NCBI GenBank assembly: GCA_034509735.1 | Contig: JACGWO010000003.1 | Span: 8,122,001 to 8,186,000 of the forward strand | Length of the DNA stretch: 64,000 nt | Origin: Sesamum alatum | Lineage: Eukaryota; Streptophyta; Magnoliopsida; Lamiales; Pedaliaceae | Direction: 5' to 3' | Shown: positions 34,567 to 44,794 of the stretch, one piece after another | How the letters are laid out: each line of letters opens with the position of its first letter | Position numbering within the stretch: position 1 is the first letter of the stretch | The notes under the pieces: model-generated | Database searches by the model: none | What the model was told of the DNA's origin: nothing | What the model saw: only the letters and a program-made list of their open reading frames with translations | Position numbers and translations under genes: made by a program

Positions 34567-37210
34567 GTAAAGAACTTGTAATTGCTTAATAGCTGTTAAT
34601 ATTTACGTTTCTCTTTCTGGAGTAGTTGTTTAGTTTCAATATGTGACAAATAAGGTGCTTATTTTGTTTAGGGTCCAACGCTTTCATTATGTTCTAGGTT
34701 TTTTTTCTTCTTATATGTAAGTCTTTTCTTTCATTCGAAGAATGAAAATTTATTAATTTACAGGTATTGCTTTTCTTTTGACTTATTCATATTTCAATGA
34801 AATTTTGCATGGGTAAATGTAGTAATCGTGAACAGGAAAATCTAGGAATCAGATTTATCTCCTACAACAAGCATTAGCTACTCTTCTAGATACATGTCTA
34901 GTCTTTTCACGAAAGTACTTTGGTTTAAATTGAAGTAGCCATGATACACTTGAACCCCGTTCTACAATTTGCTATGTTTTATTGTCAGTGATAGTCTCTT
35001 CACGAATATAATGTTGTTGGCATTGAAGAAACCAACATACACTTGAACATCTTTGTATGATATGGTAGGTTTTATTGACAGTGATTCATATCCTCCATGG
35101 GATGCCAATTAAGTATGCCATATATGCATACCATTACATATACGCATAAAGTTATGCATTATTTTTATGATAAGTGAATTAGGTTCTTTCATCATTTTGT
35201 GTATATTTATATGCAGAGTTGCGAAGAGCATTGCTATGGAACCCAGGAGTTCTTTGCTAAAAGATAGAAGAAAGTCGAAGGAGAAAAAAATTATTAAAAA
35301 GCAAAACAAAGAAAGGAAGGAGAAGGAGCAAAAAATATTAAAAAACTATCTGATAGAAAAAAAAAAGGCGAAAGGGAAAAAATGATTAAAAAACTATGTT
35401 TTCAGGACATGACGCAGATTAATGACATGCTTCGAATTCTTGGGGAAGGTATCATATCATTCTTATATTGATTAGGCTTCTATTTCCTTTGGCATCTTTG
35501 GTTGCATGGTAACTCAGTCTCTTAAATCGATGCTTTTATTGATTTAGGCTGGTGCGCATTGCTTGAGAATTATTGTTACTTTCCCAAGAGCTTATCACTC
35601 GGGCTTCATTCATGGTAAAGCACGTGTAATTATTTAACTCCTATCAATCTTTAGGTTGATGTATCTGCAGAAGTTATTTAATATCAATATGTGACAAATA
35701 AGGTGCTTATTTTGTTTATATGCTTCAGCGGTTTCATTATGTTCTCGGTTTGTTTTCTTCTTATATGTGCATCTCTTCTTGTCATTCAAAGAATAATGTC
35801 TTGAAAATTTATTATTTGACTGGCATTGCTTTTCTTGTAACTTATTCATATTTCAACTAAATTTTTCTTGGAACTTTAATCCTGAATCAATAATGTCTAG
35901 GAATCAGTTTATCTCATTTAACGTGCATTAGCTACTCTTCTAGTTATAAACATAAATACATGTCTAGTCTTTTCACCAATGTACTTTGGTTTAAAACGAA
36001 GAAGCCATGATACACTTGAACCCTGTTCTACAATTTGCTAGGTTTTATTGTTGGTGTTAATATGCTTGTCTTTTCACAAATATAATTTTGTTGGCATTGA
36101 AGAAGCCGTGATACACTTGAACCCCTATAAAATGGTGGGCTTTGTTGTCACTGATTCACATCATCCATGGGATCCCAGTTATTAAGTATGCCTATATGCA
36201 TAACATCACACATAAGCATAAAGTTATGCATTACTGTTATGATAAGTGAAATGGGTTCGTTTATCATTTTGTATATATTTTTATGCAGAGTTGCGCAGAG
36301 CACTGCTATGGAACCCGGAGTTCTCTGTGAAAAGATAGAAGAAAGGCGAAGGATAAAAAAATCATTAAAAAAACAAAAGATAGAAAGAAAGGAGAAGGAG
36401 AAAAAAATATTAAAAAACTATTTGATAGAAAAAAAAAAAGGCGAAAGAGAAAAAATGATTAAAAAAACTCTCTTCAGGACATGGTGCTGATTAATGACAT
36501 GCTTCAAATTTTTGGGTAAGGTATCCTATCATTTTTATATTGATTAGCCTTCTTTCTCCTATAGCATCTTGTGTTTTTTAATATTTGGTTGCATGGTAAC
36601 TCAGTCTCTTAGATCGATGCTTTTCTTGATTTAGGCAGGCGCGCGATGCTTGACAATTTATTGTCACATTCCCAAGACCTTATAACTCGCGGTTCATTCA
36701 TGGTAAAGCACTTGTAATTACTTAATTGCTTTCATTATGTACGTTTATCTATCTGGAGTAGTTGTTTGGTATCAATATGTGACAAATAAGGTGCTTATTG
36801 TGTTTATATGGTCCAACACTTCCATTATGTTCTAGGTTTGTTTTCTTCTTATCTGTGAGTCTCTTCTTGCCATTCAAAGTATGGTGGCTTGAATTTCTAT
36901 TATCTTACCGGCATTGCTTTTCTTGTAACTTATTCGTATTTCAATGAAATTTTGCTTGGGCAAATGCAGTAATCTTGAATCAATAATGTCTGCGTATCAG
37001 ATTTATCTTATGTAACGAGCATTTGGTTGAAATTGAAGAATTCATGATACACTTGAACCCCGTTCTACAATTTGCTATGTTTTATTGTCAGTGATAATAT
37101 GCTAGTCTTTTCATGAATATAATTTTGTTTGAATAGAAGAAGTCGTCATACACTTGAACCTCTTTATATAATATAGTAGGTTTTGTTGTTAGTGATTCAC
37201 ATCCTCCATG

Positions 37211-37419
37211 GTGACACGGCAACCTATAGCAACCTAGAGTAGTGAAATGATTATAGCAATCTAGAGTAGTAACAACATTATACTATTTTTTATTGAAGCT
37301 GTTTATTGAAGGATTAGTATTCAGTTAGGTTACGCTTGAGTAAATGGATTTTACTTTGAGGAAAGGATTTGAAATGATTCCAAAGTCAGGTTGTTTTAAC
37401 TGATTAGAGTTTTCTTGAG
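37211..37419. other. Intron-like spacer after the array
   Basis: The array similarity stops at TCCTCCATGG (about 37210). The next sequence contains a short direct repeat (AGCAACCTAGAGTAGT, then AGCAATCTAGAGTAGT) and no gene. Confidence 0.5.
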
Positions 37420-37669
37420 GTTAAACTTTTAGAGTATATAGGAAAGAAATATGTTATTCCCTTTTTCTCCCCAGTGTACTTCGCCTTTGTTTGTCCCACT
37501 GGTGAGTCTGAAACTGAATCTTCTGATCACAGCTAACTAGTAATTGCTTGGAATCTTATTTACAAACTGTTTCATCATTTCTGTTGCAGAGACCACTGCT
37601 TTCAGTGACCGTTAGGAAGAATTTCAAAAGTTGAACACAGAAGTATGAGGTGTATCCATAGACAGTGTG
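37420..37669 (+). pseudogene. 2-Cys peroxiredoxin pseudogene (two exons)
   Basis: Exon 1 (37420-37501, donor G|GTGAGT) reads [20 protein letters not shown] followed by FAFVCPT. FVCPT is the peroxidatic-cysteine motif of typical 2-Cys peroxiredoxins, with the Cys codon at 37492-37494. Exon 2 (37590-37669, between GTTGCAG and G|GTAAGT) reads TTAFSDR, stop, EEFQKLNTEV, stop, GVSIDSV, matching the segment that follows the active site in the plastid 2-Cys (BAS1-type) enzymes. Stops are TAG at 37613-37615 and TGA at 37646-37648. The intron phases fit, so this copy derives from genomic DNA and not from a reverse-transcribed mRNA. Upstream exons and the resolving-cysteine exon are not seen. The functional family reduces peroxides in chloroplasts; this copy cannot. 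Confidence 0.85.
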
Positions 37670-38724
37670 GTAAGTCTTACTTTTCACTCTGAAAATCTGG
37701 TCGAAAATTTACTGTTCCTACTTATCATCTCTCTGTTATAACTAAATCACTTATACTTGCAGTTACAGTGGCTGATTCTTCTATTTTATGTTCAATCGGG
37801 TCCTCTTGGCTCTGCTTCTTTTTTCTGTACCTGTGACCTTATGATGCTTATCCATCATTCTCTTGATTACGTTACTGAAGCTTGTTTTTATCTGCCAGCT
37901 TGTAATCATTTCAAGCTTGGTGTCTTTTTGCCATGATTAAAATGTTATGGCTTTTCTTTTTGTGATAATGTTTGCATTTGTTCCTGTGAGAAGATCGCTT
38001 GGCCCTTTAGTGCTTTGTGGAGTATATTCACTTCTGGTATCAGATGTGAATGAAGCTCATGCGTCTTACCGTTACTTGGAAATTACAAGTTCACCTGCAT
38101 TTTGTATGAGTGCTTCTATTTGTTTATTTGTTTTTTCAATTCCAGGAATACTTTCTTTAAGCTCATAGATCTGTCCACGACGTACCACAGCACATGCTTC
38201 TGCTAAATTATTTGACCCTACTTTTTCTCTTCTTTTCCTCTTTGTTTCTCCTAGGATGAGATATTTTTGTTAGAGTAAGCCATTTTGCCGTAAGTTCTCT
38301 TTATGAAAATTGAAGAGGAGATAATCTAGTGGTATTCTTGCATATCTTTCTTTCATACTTTTGACTGATCTATTGTAGGTGTGCTTTTTTAGTGGAAGCG
38401 ATCTCATTTCTATATGCAGTATGTGATTTAATTATTATTATTGATGCTACTTTAACTTGTGGCCTGATGGGATGATTCTGTTAAAGCTATTCTGATATAT
38501 TTTTTCTGCAAATCTGTTTTGTGCTCTAAACAATTGTTTGTGACAGTTGACACACCACTTAAGTTTTAAAAAACATCTAACACCTTGTTTGAGTTGGATT
38601 ATTCTTTGCAACTTACTTGATTTGCATGGAACCCAACATGAAAAGTTAATTGGTTTCTACTTCCATGGGTGTCTACTTATGATGCTCCTGTTTTCATTTC
38701 AGAAGATCTTTAGTTGCAATCACT
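37670..38724. other. Intron-like, T-rich sequence
   Basis: No gene is supported. Acceptor-like TACTTGCAG at about 37755-37763 is followed by sequence with TATGTTCAATCGG, which might be a decayed next peroxiredoxin exon, but the match is too weak to call. ORFs of 73 codons (37947-38168) and 111 codons (38547-38882) have no domain. Confidence 0.35.
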
Positions 38725-39405
38725 GTCTCACCTTTCGGCTACTTTTAGTGAAGTTTTTCTGCACCCATTGTCAGAATTTTCACCTCAAGCTGTTCAAAAT
38801 CATCATTACGGAGGTGGGTAAATACACTTTAAGGTGTGAGTTTAAACTATGTAGGATTGGTTTGTGTTTTTATCTGGTTTGAGATTCGTTTAACGACTGA
38901 TATCAATTTGTTTCTCAGTAAAATGAACCTTCTTTTCGTTCTCATGCTCTTAAAGCTGAGTTACTACAGGCAAACCAATAAGAATGAGCTATGTTACTGA
39001 ATGTATCATCTTAGTTGCAGTTGTGGTACTGTAGATCATAAGAAGTAGCAAAGTTTGCTATGGCTTTTTCTTTCCTTTAAATTGATCTTCATGTCTTTCG
39101 GCCTCTACCAAAAAACTGTTGTTGGTCGAGTTGGAAGTATACATTTGTTCCCCTTCCCCTTTTCTGTTAGTAGTGAATGGTTATGTTATCCACTTTATAG
39201 AGTAAGATATAGTTGAATGTTTCATTTGTTAATAAATTTCTCTCTGAAACATAATTGTAGTTTCTCATCAGCAACTTTTGAAAGCTATTGCTAATTGCTT
39301 CATGATTAGTGTTCTGTTATGTATTCAATATTTTGATACTGGAGCGTTTGTGGGGATAATTTTAACCTTTTAGCACATTCATGATATCTTGATTGTTCGA
39401 TGTTG
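38725..39405. repeat. Segmental duplicate B, part 1
   Basis: This is the partner of 25083-25765. Similarity ends at TTGATTGTTCGATGTTGTAG, where copy A instead runs straight into its part 2. The break marks the left edge of the ANKRD13-containing segment. Confidence 0.88.
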
Positions 39406-39949
39406 TAGTTCTGTTATATGATTATAGTTTCTTAGGTCCCAGTCCTTCGATACCCATGATTTTATTAGTCAACTTAGTCTCTACAAATGTGAAAAATTGA
39501 AATGAATGTTACTAAGGAAATCTGTACTTTGTAGAATTTGTATAGATACTAGCAGCATTGTGAGCAATGGTGGGACTATTATAAATATCTCGTTTGATAA
39601 TGTCATTGAATAATGCTATAAAAATCTAGTTGCACTATATATCACTTGAAGTGACTATTCCTATACGTTTGATTTAATTCCTGAAAGCTATAGGAGTGTA
39701 GCAATTAACAAGTTCTCTTGCATATTTTACTTGGGATTGTTATCAGAAAACTAAAATGTAAATTGAGTATAGTTGGTTGAAGAGAATTTAATGATATGAT
39801 GTGCATGCTCGAATATCATATCCAAAACCTCTTGAAGATCTCTGCATGTTTCCTTAGTGTTATAAGTTCTCTATAGTGTCGCTGGAACATTTTGAGAAAC
39901 TTCTGATATTTATAACTCGAGGTACACCCTGTAAACAAAATTTTTACAG
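39406..39949. other. Intron-like left flank of the ANKRD13-like exon
   Basis: T-rich, non-coding sequence ending in the acceptor TTTTTACAG at 39941-39949. It lies inside the segment missing from duplicate A. No earlier exon of the ankyrin gene is recognised here. Confidence 0.5.
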
Positions 39950-41282
39950 GAAGCAATATGTAATAGGGAAGAAGGGATCGTAAAGATTATAGTTAGGCAT
40001 TACCAGCCACTTGCTTGCGTGAAATGGTGCAGAAGGTTGCCTCAGTTGATTGGAACAATGAGACGGATGAGAGATGCTTGCGTGAAATGGTGTAGAAGGT
40101 TGCCTCGGTTGATTGGAACAATGAGACGGATGAGAGATTCTTACATGGAGATCACCTTTCATTTTGAAAGGTTTTGTCATCCCTTTCATTTTAAGAGTTG
40201 CCCCTTCTGATACTTACAAAATTTGGAAGAGATGCAAATTTGAGGGCAGATATGACCTTGGCTGGTTTTGATGGTTTCAGAATCCAGCGTTCTGACCAAA
40301 GTTTTTGTTCCTTGGGGATGGCTCAGAAGATGGAAAAGTTCATCTGGGATCACTTTGCATGGTTTTAGACAGAGATAAGGAGATTATGAGTGCTCTGAAT
40401 GGTTGTGGTACTCCACCAGCTGAGGCTGAAGTGCAGCAAGAAGTGATAGCAATGTCCCAGACCAATATATTCAGGCCCGGCATTGACGTGAGTCGAGTAG
40501 TTCTTTTGCCTCCAACAACGTGGAGGAGACATGACAAAACAGAAATGGTGCGTCCTTGGAAAGTGAAAGTTTATGATATGCATAATGTGGTTGTAAGAAG
40601 GATTAAATCAGGGAGGGTCCCAGGAGCTATGCCAAATGATGAATTCTTTAATTCCTGCAATGACAATGAGACAAAGAGTGAGCTTGATGATATTTTGACA
40701 GAGGAAGAGAGAAAGCAGCTTCAGATTGCACTTAAAGATGGACTCAGATAATGAAAACAGTGATGGCATTATCACTCACCGTCACAGTTGTTGTGAGCTA
40801 AGGGATATTCCTGTTGGGGATGCAAAAAGTTGTAGGAACAGAAGAGTAAGGTGGAAAAGAAAGGATGGTTTGGTGGCTGGGGAGAGCGGAAAATAAACAA
40901 GGTGAGAAAAAGAATGCTCCACCAGAAAGGTCTTTGTGCGTAGAAGAGAAATCTTGCAATCTTCTAGAGGAGTCTCCTTCAAGAAGTAAAAATAGACTCG
41001 GTAGGCACTCTATGCAGCTTGATGTAAAGCGGGATGAATATAAAGGAGGAAGAGACGCTAAAGCTTCTTCAGCAAATGCCGAGAGTGAACATCGCCGCAA
41101 TGATGGAAGTCGTGAGAATGAGTATAAGAAAGGTTCGAGGCCTATTCTTTGTCTTTCTCCAGTTTTTCCCTTACAAACAGAAGAACTTCTGCCATTGCTT
41201 GAGATTCTACCAAAGTAAGTAAACGTTATCATGCGATTGAGAGAGTTACTACCAAGCTACCGAAGGCACCTTTCCTGTCAAG
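39950..41282 (+). pseudogene. ANKRD13-like ankyrin repeat protein, GPCR-chaperone domain, pseudogene exon
   Basis: A 1.33-kb exon flanked by an acceptor (TTTTTACAG) and a donor (CAAG|GTATGC). It starts EAICNREEGIVKIIVRHYQP, the end of the ankyrin region of plant ANKRD13-like proteins. It continues with KWCRRLP.LIGTMRRMRD, YMEITFHFE, APSDTYKIWKR, ADMTLAGFDGF, FLGDGSEDGKV, MSQTNIFRPGID, VYDMHNVVV and LPLLEIL, the GPCR_chapero_1 region. The longest open piece is 40305-40751. The frame changes near 40163, 40235, 40300, 40747 and 40860, and again near 41215, so no full product can be made. A 63-bp in-frame duplication lies at 40014-40139. The upstream ankyrin exons and the last exon are not found. 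In other organisms the family binds ubiquitinated membrane cargo; plant members are poorly known. Confidence 0.85.
40014..40139 (+). repeat. 63-bp in-frame tandem duplication in the ANKRD13-like exon
   Basis: Two copies (40014-40076 and 40077-40139) begin CTTGCGTGAAATGGTG and differ at two or three bases. Each encodes the 21-residue block CVKWCRRLP.LIGTMRRMRD plus A or S. Intact family members carry this block once, as far as I know. Confidence 0.92.
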
Positions 41283-41826
41283 GTATGCACCTTGTCTTAA
41301 CACTGTCACTATATCGGCTTATATGCATGCTTTGTTTTTATTTCCATTTTGATGTCATTAATCTTTGTGAATAACACTTTTCCTTTTCCTTTCATACCTG
41401 CAATCTGTCATCGTTGTTCTCATCAGGGTTTATGAGATAATGAGGTTGTTTGGAACATTTTGGCAAGAATGTGCACTTTTGTACAATAGTGTTTTGCATA
41501 TACATAAACACGTATGTGTACATGTAAGTGTACAAAGAGCTGTACCCCTGTTGGATATTTTGATACGATATGATACTCTTGAATACTCCTCATATGCGTA
41601 ACAAATACTTCACATTGTGCCTCCAGAATGTTGACGAAAGTATTTTAATAAAACTCATTTTCAATATTTTCCATACATATAATAGACGTAGTCATGGTTA
41701 GTGGCCAAAGGTGTTATGTTGTTGTCTTTGATTTTAGTGGTTATGACTTTTGCAAGTAATGTACGTCTGTTTGATTGGTTTAGGATAAAAATATGGACGG
41801 AATAGAGAGGGTTGAGCTGTTAAGAG
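41283..41826. other. Right flank of the ANKRD13-like exon, intron-like
   Basis: AT-rich with no recognised exon. It contains several ACATG/GTGTAC alternations near 41500-41530. It ends where similarity to duplicate A resumes (AGAGATTCTTTCTTCAAATT). Confidence 0.45.
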
Positions 41827-42315
41827 AAAAAAGAGAGATTCTTTCTTCAAATTCTCTATCTAATAAAGAGGGAATAAAGAATTAGCATTTTATAAACTAA
41901 CTTTTTAGCTCATTATAAATTACATAATTTTAGTGTTGCTGATATGTATTCATAAATTGAGCAGGAATCTTGAGCCAAACCTAAGCTGGAGAATAAAACA
42001 ACACAAGTCGTAGGCTTGCCTTCAGATTTAGATGTGATTTACATTGTGTGATTTACATAATTTCTTATCACTCGGGGTTTATTCCTGGTAAAGCACTTGT
42101 AATGGCTTAAATTCTATCAATATTTACGTTGATCTATCTGGAGAATTTATTTAATATCAATATGTGAAAAATAAAGGGGTTATTTTGTTTATATGGTCCG
42201 ATGCTTTCATTATGTTCTAGGTTTGTTTTCTTCTTATATGTGAATCTCTTGTCACTCAAAGAATGGTGTCTTGAAAAATTATTATTTTACAGGCATTCCT
42301 TTTCTTGTAACTTAT
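41827..42315. repeat. Segmental duplicate B, part 2
   Basis: Partner of 25766-26250, including the TCGGGGTTTATTCCTGGTAA segment that resembles the end of array block b. Similarity ends after AACTTATTGGCTA. Confidence 0.85.
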
Positions 42316-42369
42316 TGGCTATTATCTTACAATTCGTGTGAAGGTCTTTCAATGCATCCTCATGCTTGA

Positions 42370-43020
42370 AAGGTGACACTTCCGCAAATGCTCTTTTCTA
42401 CTCTTATATTTATCAAGGCTTGGATATGTTGGTAATCAAAATTATCTTATTAGTTTCGATCGATTATTTCATCTTCTGTTTAAGCTGAATTGTTATTATG
42501 GTGACATGTTTTTCTACCTGCTAAATGTTATTCTGACCAGTTTTATCATTAGATGCTTTTATCTCCCACATTGTTTGTTTGTTGTATTGCTTCTTAGGTC
42601 AATACACATCACATTTATATGACAAGACAGTAGTTGGTTGTTTTATTTCCTGCAGTGAGCTTTTTTTTTTATGATCATCTATCTCCCTGGTCTTGTTTAA
42701 CCCTACATGTTAATTTATTTTGCAATCTACATTGAGAACGCTTCTAAGAAACAAGAAGAATGTGAGATTTACAAGGTAAGTTTTGTGCAATAGGAAAATC
42801 TTCTGCACGGAGGTTCTTTAATGATACGAAGGCTTCATGGTATGTCTTGTTCTCATCTTACTACGAATTTGAGTGATAAAAGTATGCTCCATAACTTCTG
42901 GCTTCACTTTCCTCTTTATGCATTTATACAATCTCTCGGAAGTGATCAAGTGCCAACTCATATATGTACTATGTATTTTATTTGTGTGACTCAAGTGTAT
43001 AAATTTGGCCATGGAATGCG
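42370..43020. repeat. Exon-bearing repeat, copy 1 of 3
   Basis: It shares CACTTCCG.AAATGCTCTTT, TTATTAGTTTCGATCGATTA and the exon-like ATTGAGAACGCTTCTAAG with copies at about 43138-43610 and 44795-45450. Its exon core (42729-42775: YIENASKKQEECEIYK) is followed by a GTAAGT that may be used as a donor. Read through, a TAG follows (TTTGTGCAATAG). Confidence 0.75.
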
Positions 43021-43137
43021 CTAATTACAGTACAACAAATAATAGGGTTGTTTTGATGCTATATATATCATTGCTCCTTGAACTTTACGTTGTTGTCAAC
43101 AAGACAATGACTTTGGATAAGCTAAGCTAATCTTTAC

Positions 43138-43610
43138 CGATGGTCATTGATTTTCCTGATTCTGTTTTAACTCTACATGTCCGTTTCTTTTGTTGTAGGC
43201 TTCTAAAGTCTACATAGAGAATGCTTCTAAGGAACAAGAAGAATGTGAGGTTTATAAGTTAAGTATGCAATATGAAAATTTTCTTCACAAAGTTTCTCTT
43301 AGTGTTCAAAGACCTCATGGTATGTTCTCTAGAATTTGAATGATAGAAGTATTCTCCGTGTCTCTTCTTGCTTCACTTGTTCTCTTTTTGTGCATGTTTC
43401 ATGCTTTAAAGTACTAGAATTTTTAAAATATTTATCATTTTTATATACAGTAAAAGTATAGTCTATTTCATATTGTTATTTTAATTTATAAAGCGTTATT
43501 GTTATATTATATTTGTATAAGATATGTACTCATAATTTCATATTTATATATGCGTACACGATACATAGAAAAGATTGGATTTGGGCTTGTTGGATGTAAG
43601 AAATATTCCA
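43138..43610. repeat. Exon-bearing repeat, copy 2 of 3
   Basis: This copy lacks the left part of copies 1 and 3 and begins near the pyrimidine tract before the exon. Its right part (CTATTTCATATTGTTATTTT to GGATTTGGGCTTGTTGGATG) aligns with copy 3. Confidence 0.75.
43199..43319 (+). pseudogene. Intact exon-like segment, family unknown
   Basis: Between the acceptor TTTTGTTGTAG and the donor CATG|GTATGT lie 121 nt, open in one frame for 40 codons: ASKVYIENASKEQEECEVYK, then LSMQYENFLHKVSLSVQRPH. Copies 1 and 3 carry the same block with a stop after VSFVQ and with GG instead of AG around the internal donor. Open frame, splice signals and conservation among three copies argue that it derives from a real exon. 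I do not recognise the protein; the glutamate-rich start could be helical. Confidence 0.5.
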
Positions 43611-43860
43611 TTGGGTTTATTGGAGGCCCTTCATATGCTTATATTTATGTTATTTTAAATAGATATATCTAAATCTATGTAAAAGTATTAGTAGCACTAA
43701 AAATTTCTTGCATCTTTTAGTTTGAGGTTGGTATAACTACTTTTCATATTTATTAAATTCTACTTACTGCTTTTCGTATTTGTTACTTACTATATATACT
43801 TATGTTTGTTACCTTACGTTAATCATATCATATTATATTACTTAAAATCAATACCATCGA

Positions 43861-44097
43861 ATGCTTCTATCTCTTTCCAAATGTCCTTAACTTAAGCTAT
43901 TTACTAACCAAAAAAAAAACTCTATTATGCTCTGTCAAGACATTTTGGTAAATTTGAGCATTTTACTAATATTTTTTGCTTCTATCTCTTTCCAAATGTC
44001 CTTAACTTAAGCTATTTACTAACAACAAATATATCCCTATTATTCATGCTCTGTCAAGACATTTTGGTAAATTTGAGCATTTTACTAATATTTTTTA
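43861..44097. repeat. ~117-bp tandem duplication
   Basis: TGCTTCTATCTCTTTCCAAA through AGCATTTTACTAATATTTTT occurs twice, at 43862-43976 and 43977-44097. The copies are nearly identical except for an A-run replaced by ACAAATATATCC. Confidence 0.93.
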
Positions 44098-44794
44098 CAC
44101 GTTGATGTAAGTTGTTGCAATTGTTAACTCCAGTTTCTTTTTATTTGCATATATGAGTGAAAAACTGGAACTCATTTTACAAATATGGTCTGCAATGGGA
44201 AACTATAGCTTCTACTCTGCTATGTGAATCCTTTTTGTCAGGTCCATGTGCCCCGAAATTCAGAGAGTGCCTGCTTGAGCTCATTCTTAGATGCTTATCA
44301 TACGGTTGTGATTTTTGACTAAGATGTATGCCTCGATCTGTAATTAATATGTACCCTATTGAAAAATTGAACGAACTTTATCAATAGTCTTAAAATCTAT
44401 CATTGCATACTAAATTCCTTTCTTTGAACAACAATGAAGGTTAAGTTTAAAGACATGTAACTAAATGAAATAGGCAGGGTAAAGATGTTATAGCTTGTTT
44501 TATTTAAGGTTCCCACCTCGTAAAAGCTAATAACAATAGTAATGGTTAAAGAAACAGAAGAGATATTGAATCTTATTGCTCTCAATCTTTCGGTGACGCT
44601 GTAAGGTCTTAGATAGAGGTTCGTTCTGTCATATTTGTTGAATGAATAATTGCTGCTATAGTAATTGAAAGAGCGAAAATTACTGGCATGTCTCATTTTC
44701 CATTTTTAACTTATCCCATCTGACTGGAGTAACTATTCAGTTGATGGATTTAAAATATCACACCAAAAGCTCATACAACAGTTCTTGGTGGGAA
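44098..44794. other. No gene recognised
   Basis: Intron-like sequence. A 98-codon minus-strand ORF (44400-44696) has no domain. Confidence 0.4.

Larger units (their letters stand above)
25990..37210. repeat. Ten-copy ~1.075-kb tandem array with exon-like segments
   Basis: The segment starting after TATATGCAG and containing CATTGCTATGGAACCC begins at 26616, 27691, 28747, 29818, 30906, 31984, 33069, 34156, 35217 and 36289. Spacing is 1,056-1,088 bp, mean about 1,075. Each unit carries, in order: exon-like block a (lysine-rich, ending GGGAAAG|GTATC), block b (after a T-rich tract and TTTAG, ending TTCATG|GTAAAG), block c (after TTTACAG, GCATTGCTTTTC) and about 600 bp of intron-like DNA ending GATTCACATCCTCCATGGGA. 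Units 3-8 are the most alike; units 1, 2, 9 and 10 are more diverged, the usual pattern of edge decay. Antisense and shifted ORFs in the array are not genes. Confidence 0.95.

Noticed and set aside
25990..37210. CRISPR-like or leader-repeat array
   Set aside because: The repeat is over 1 kb with no short spacer pattern, in a plant context; it is a tandem genomic duplication.
37755..37830. Third peroxiredoxin exon after TACTTGCAG
   Set aside because: Only a short GTTCAATCGG-type resemblance to the expected next exon; no frame gives convincing residues.
39944..40189. 81-codon minus-strand ORF with an internal repeat (ISHPSHCSNQ.RQPS)
   Set aside because: It is the antisense of the 63-bp duplication in the ANKRD13-like exon, whose plus-strand reading matches a known protein family.
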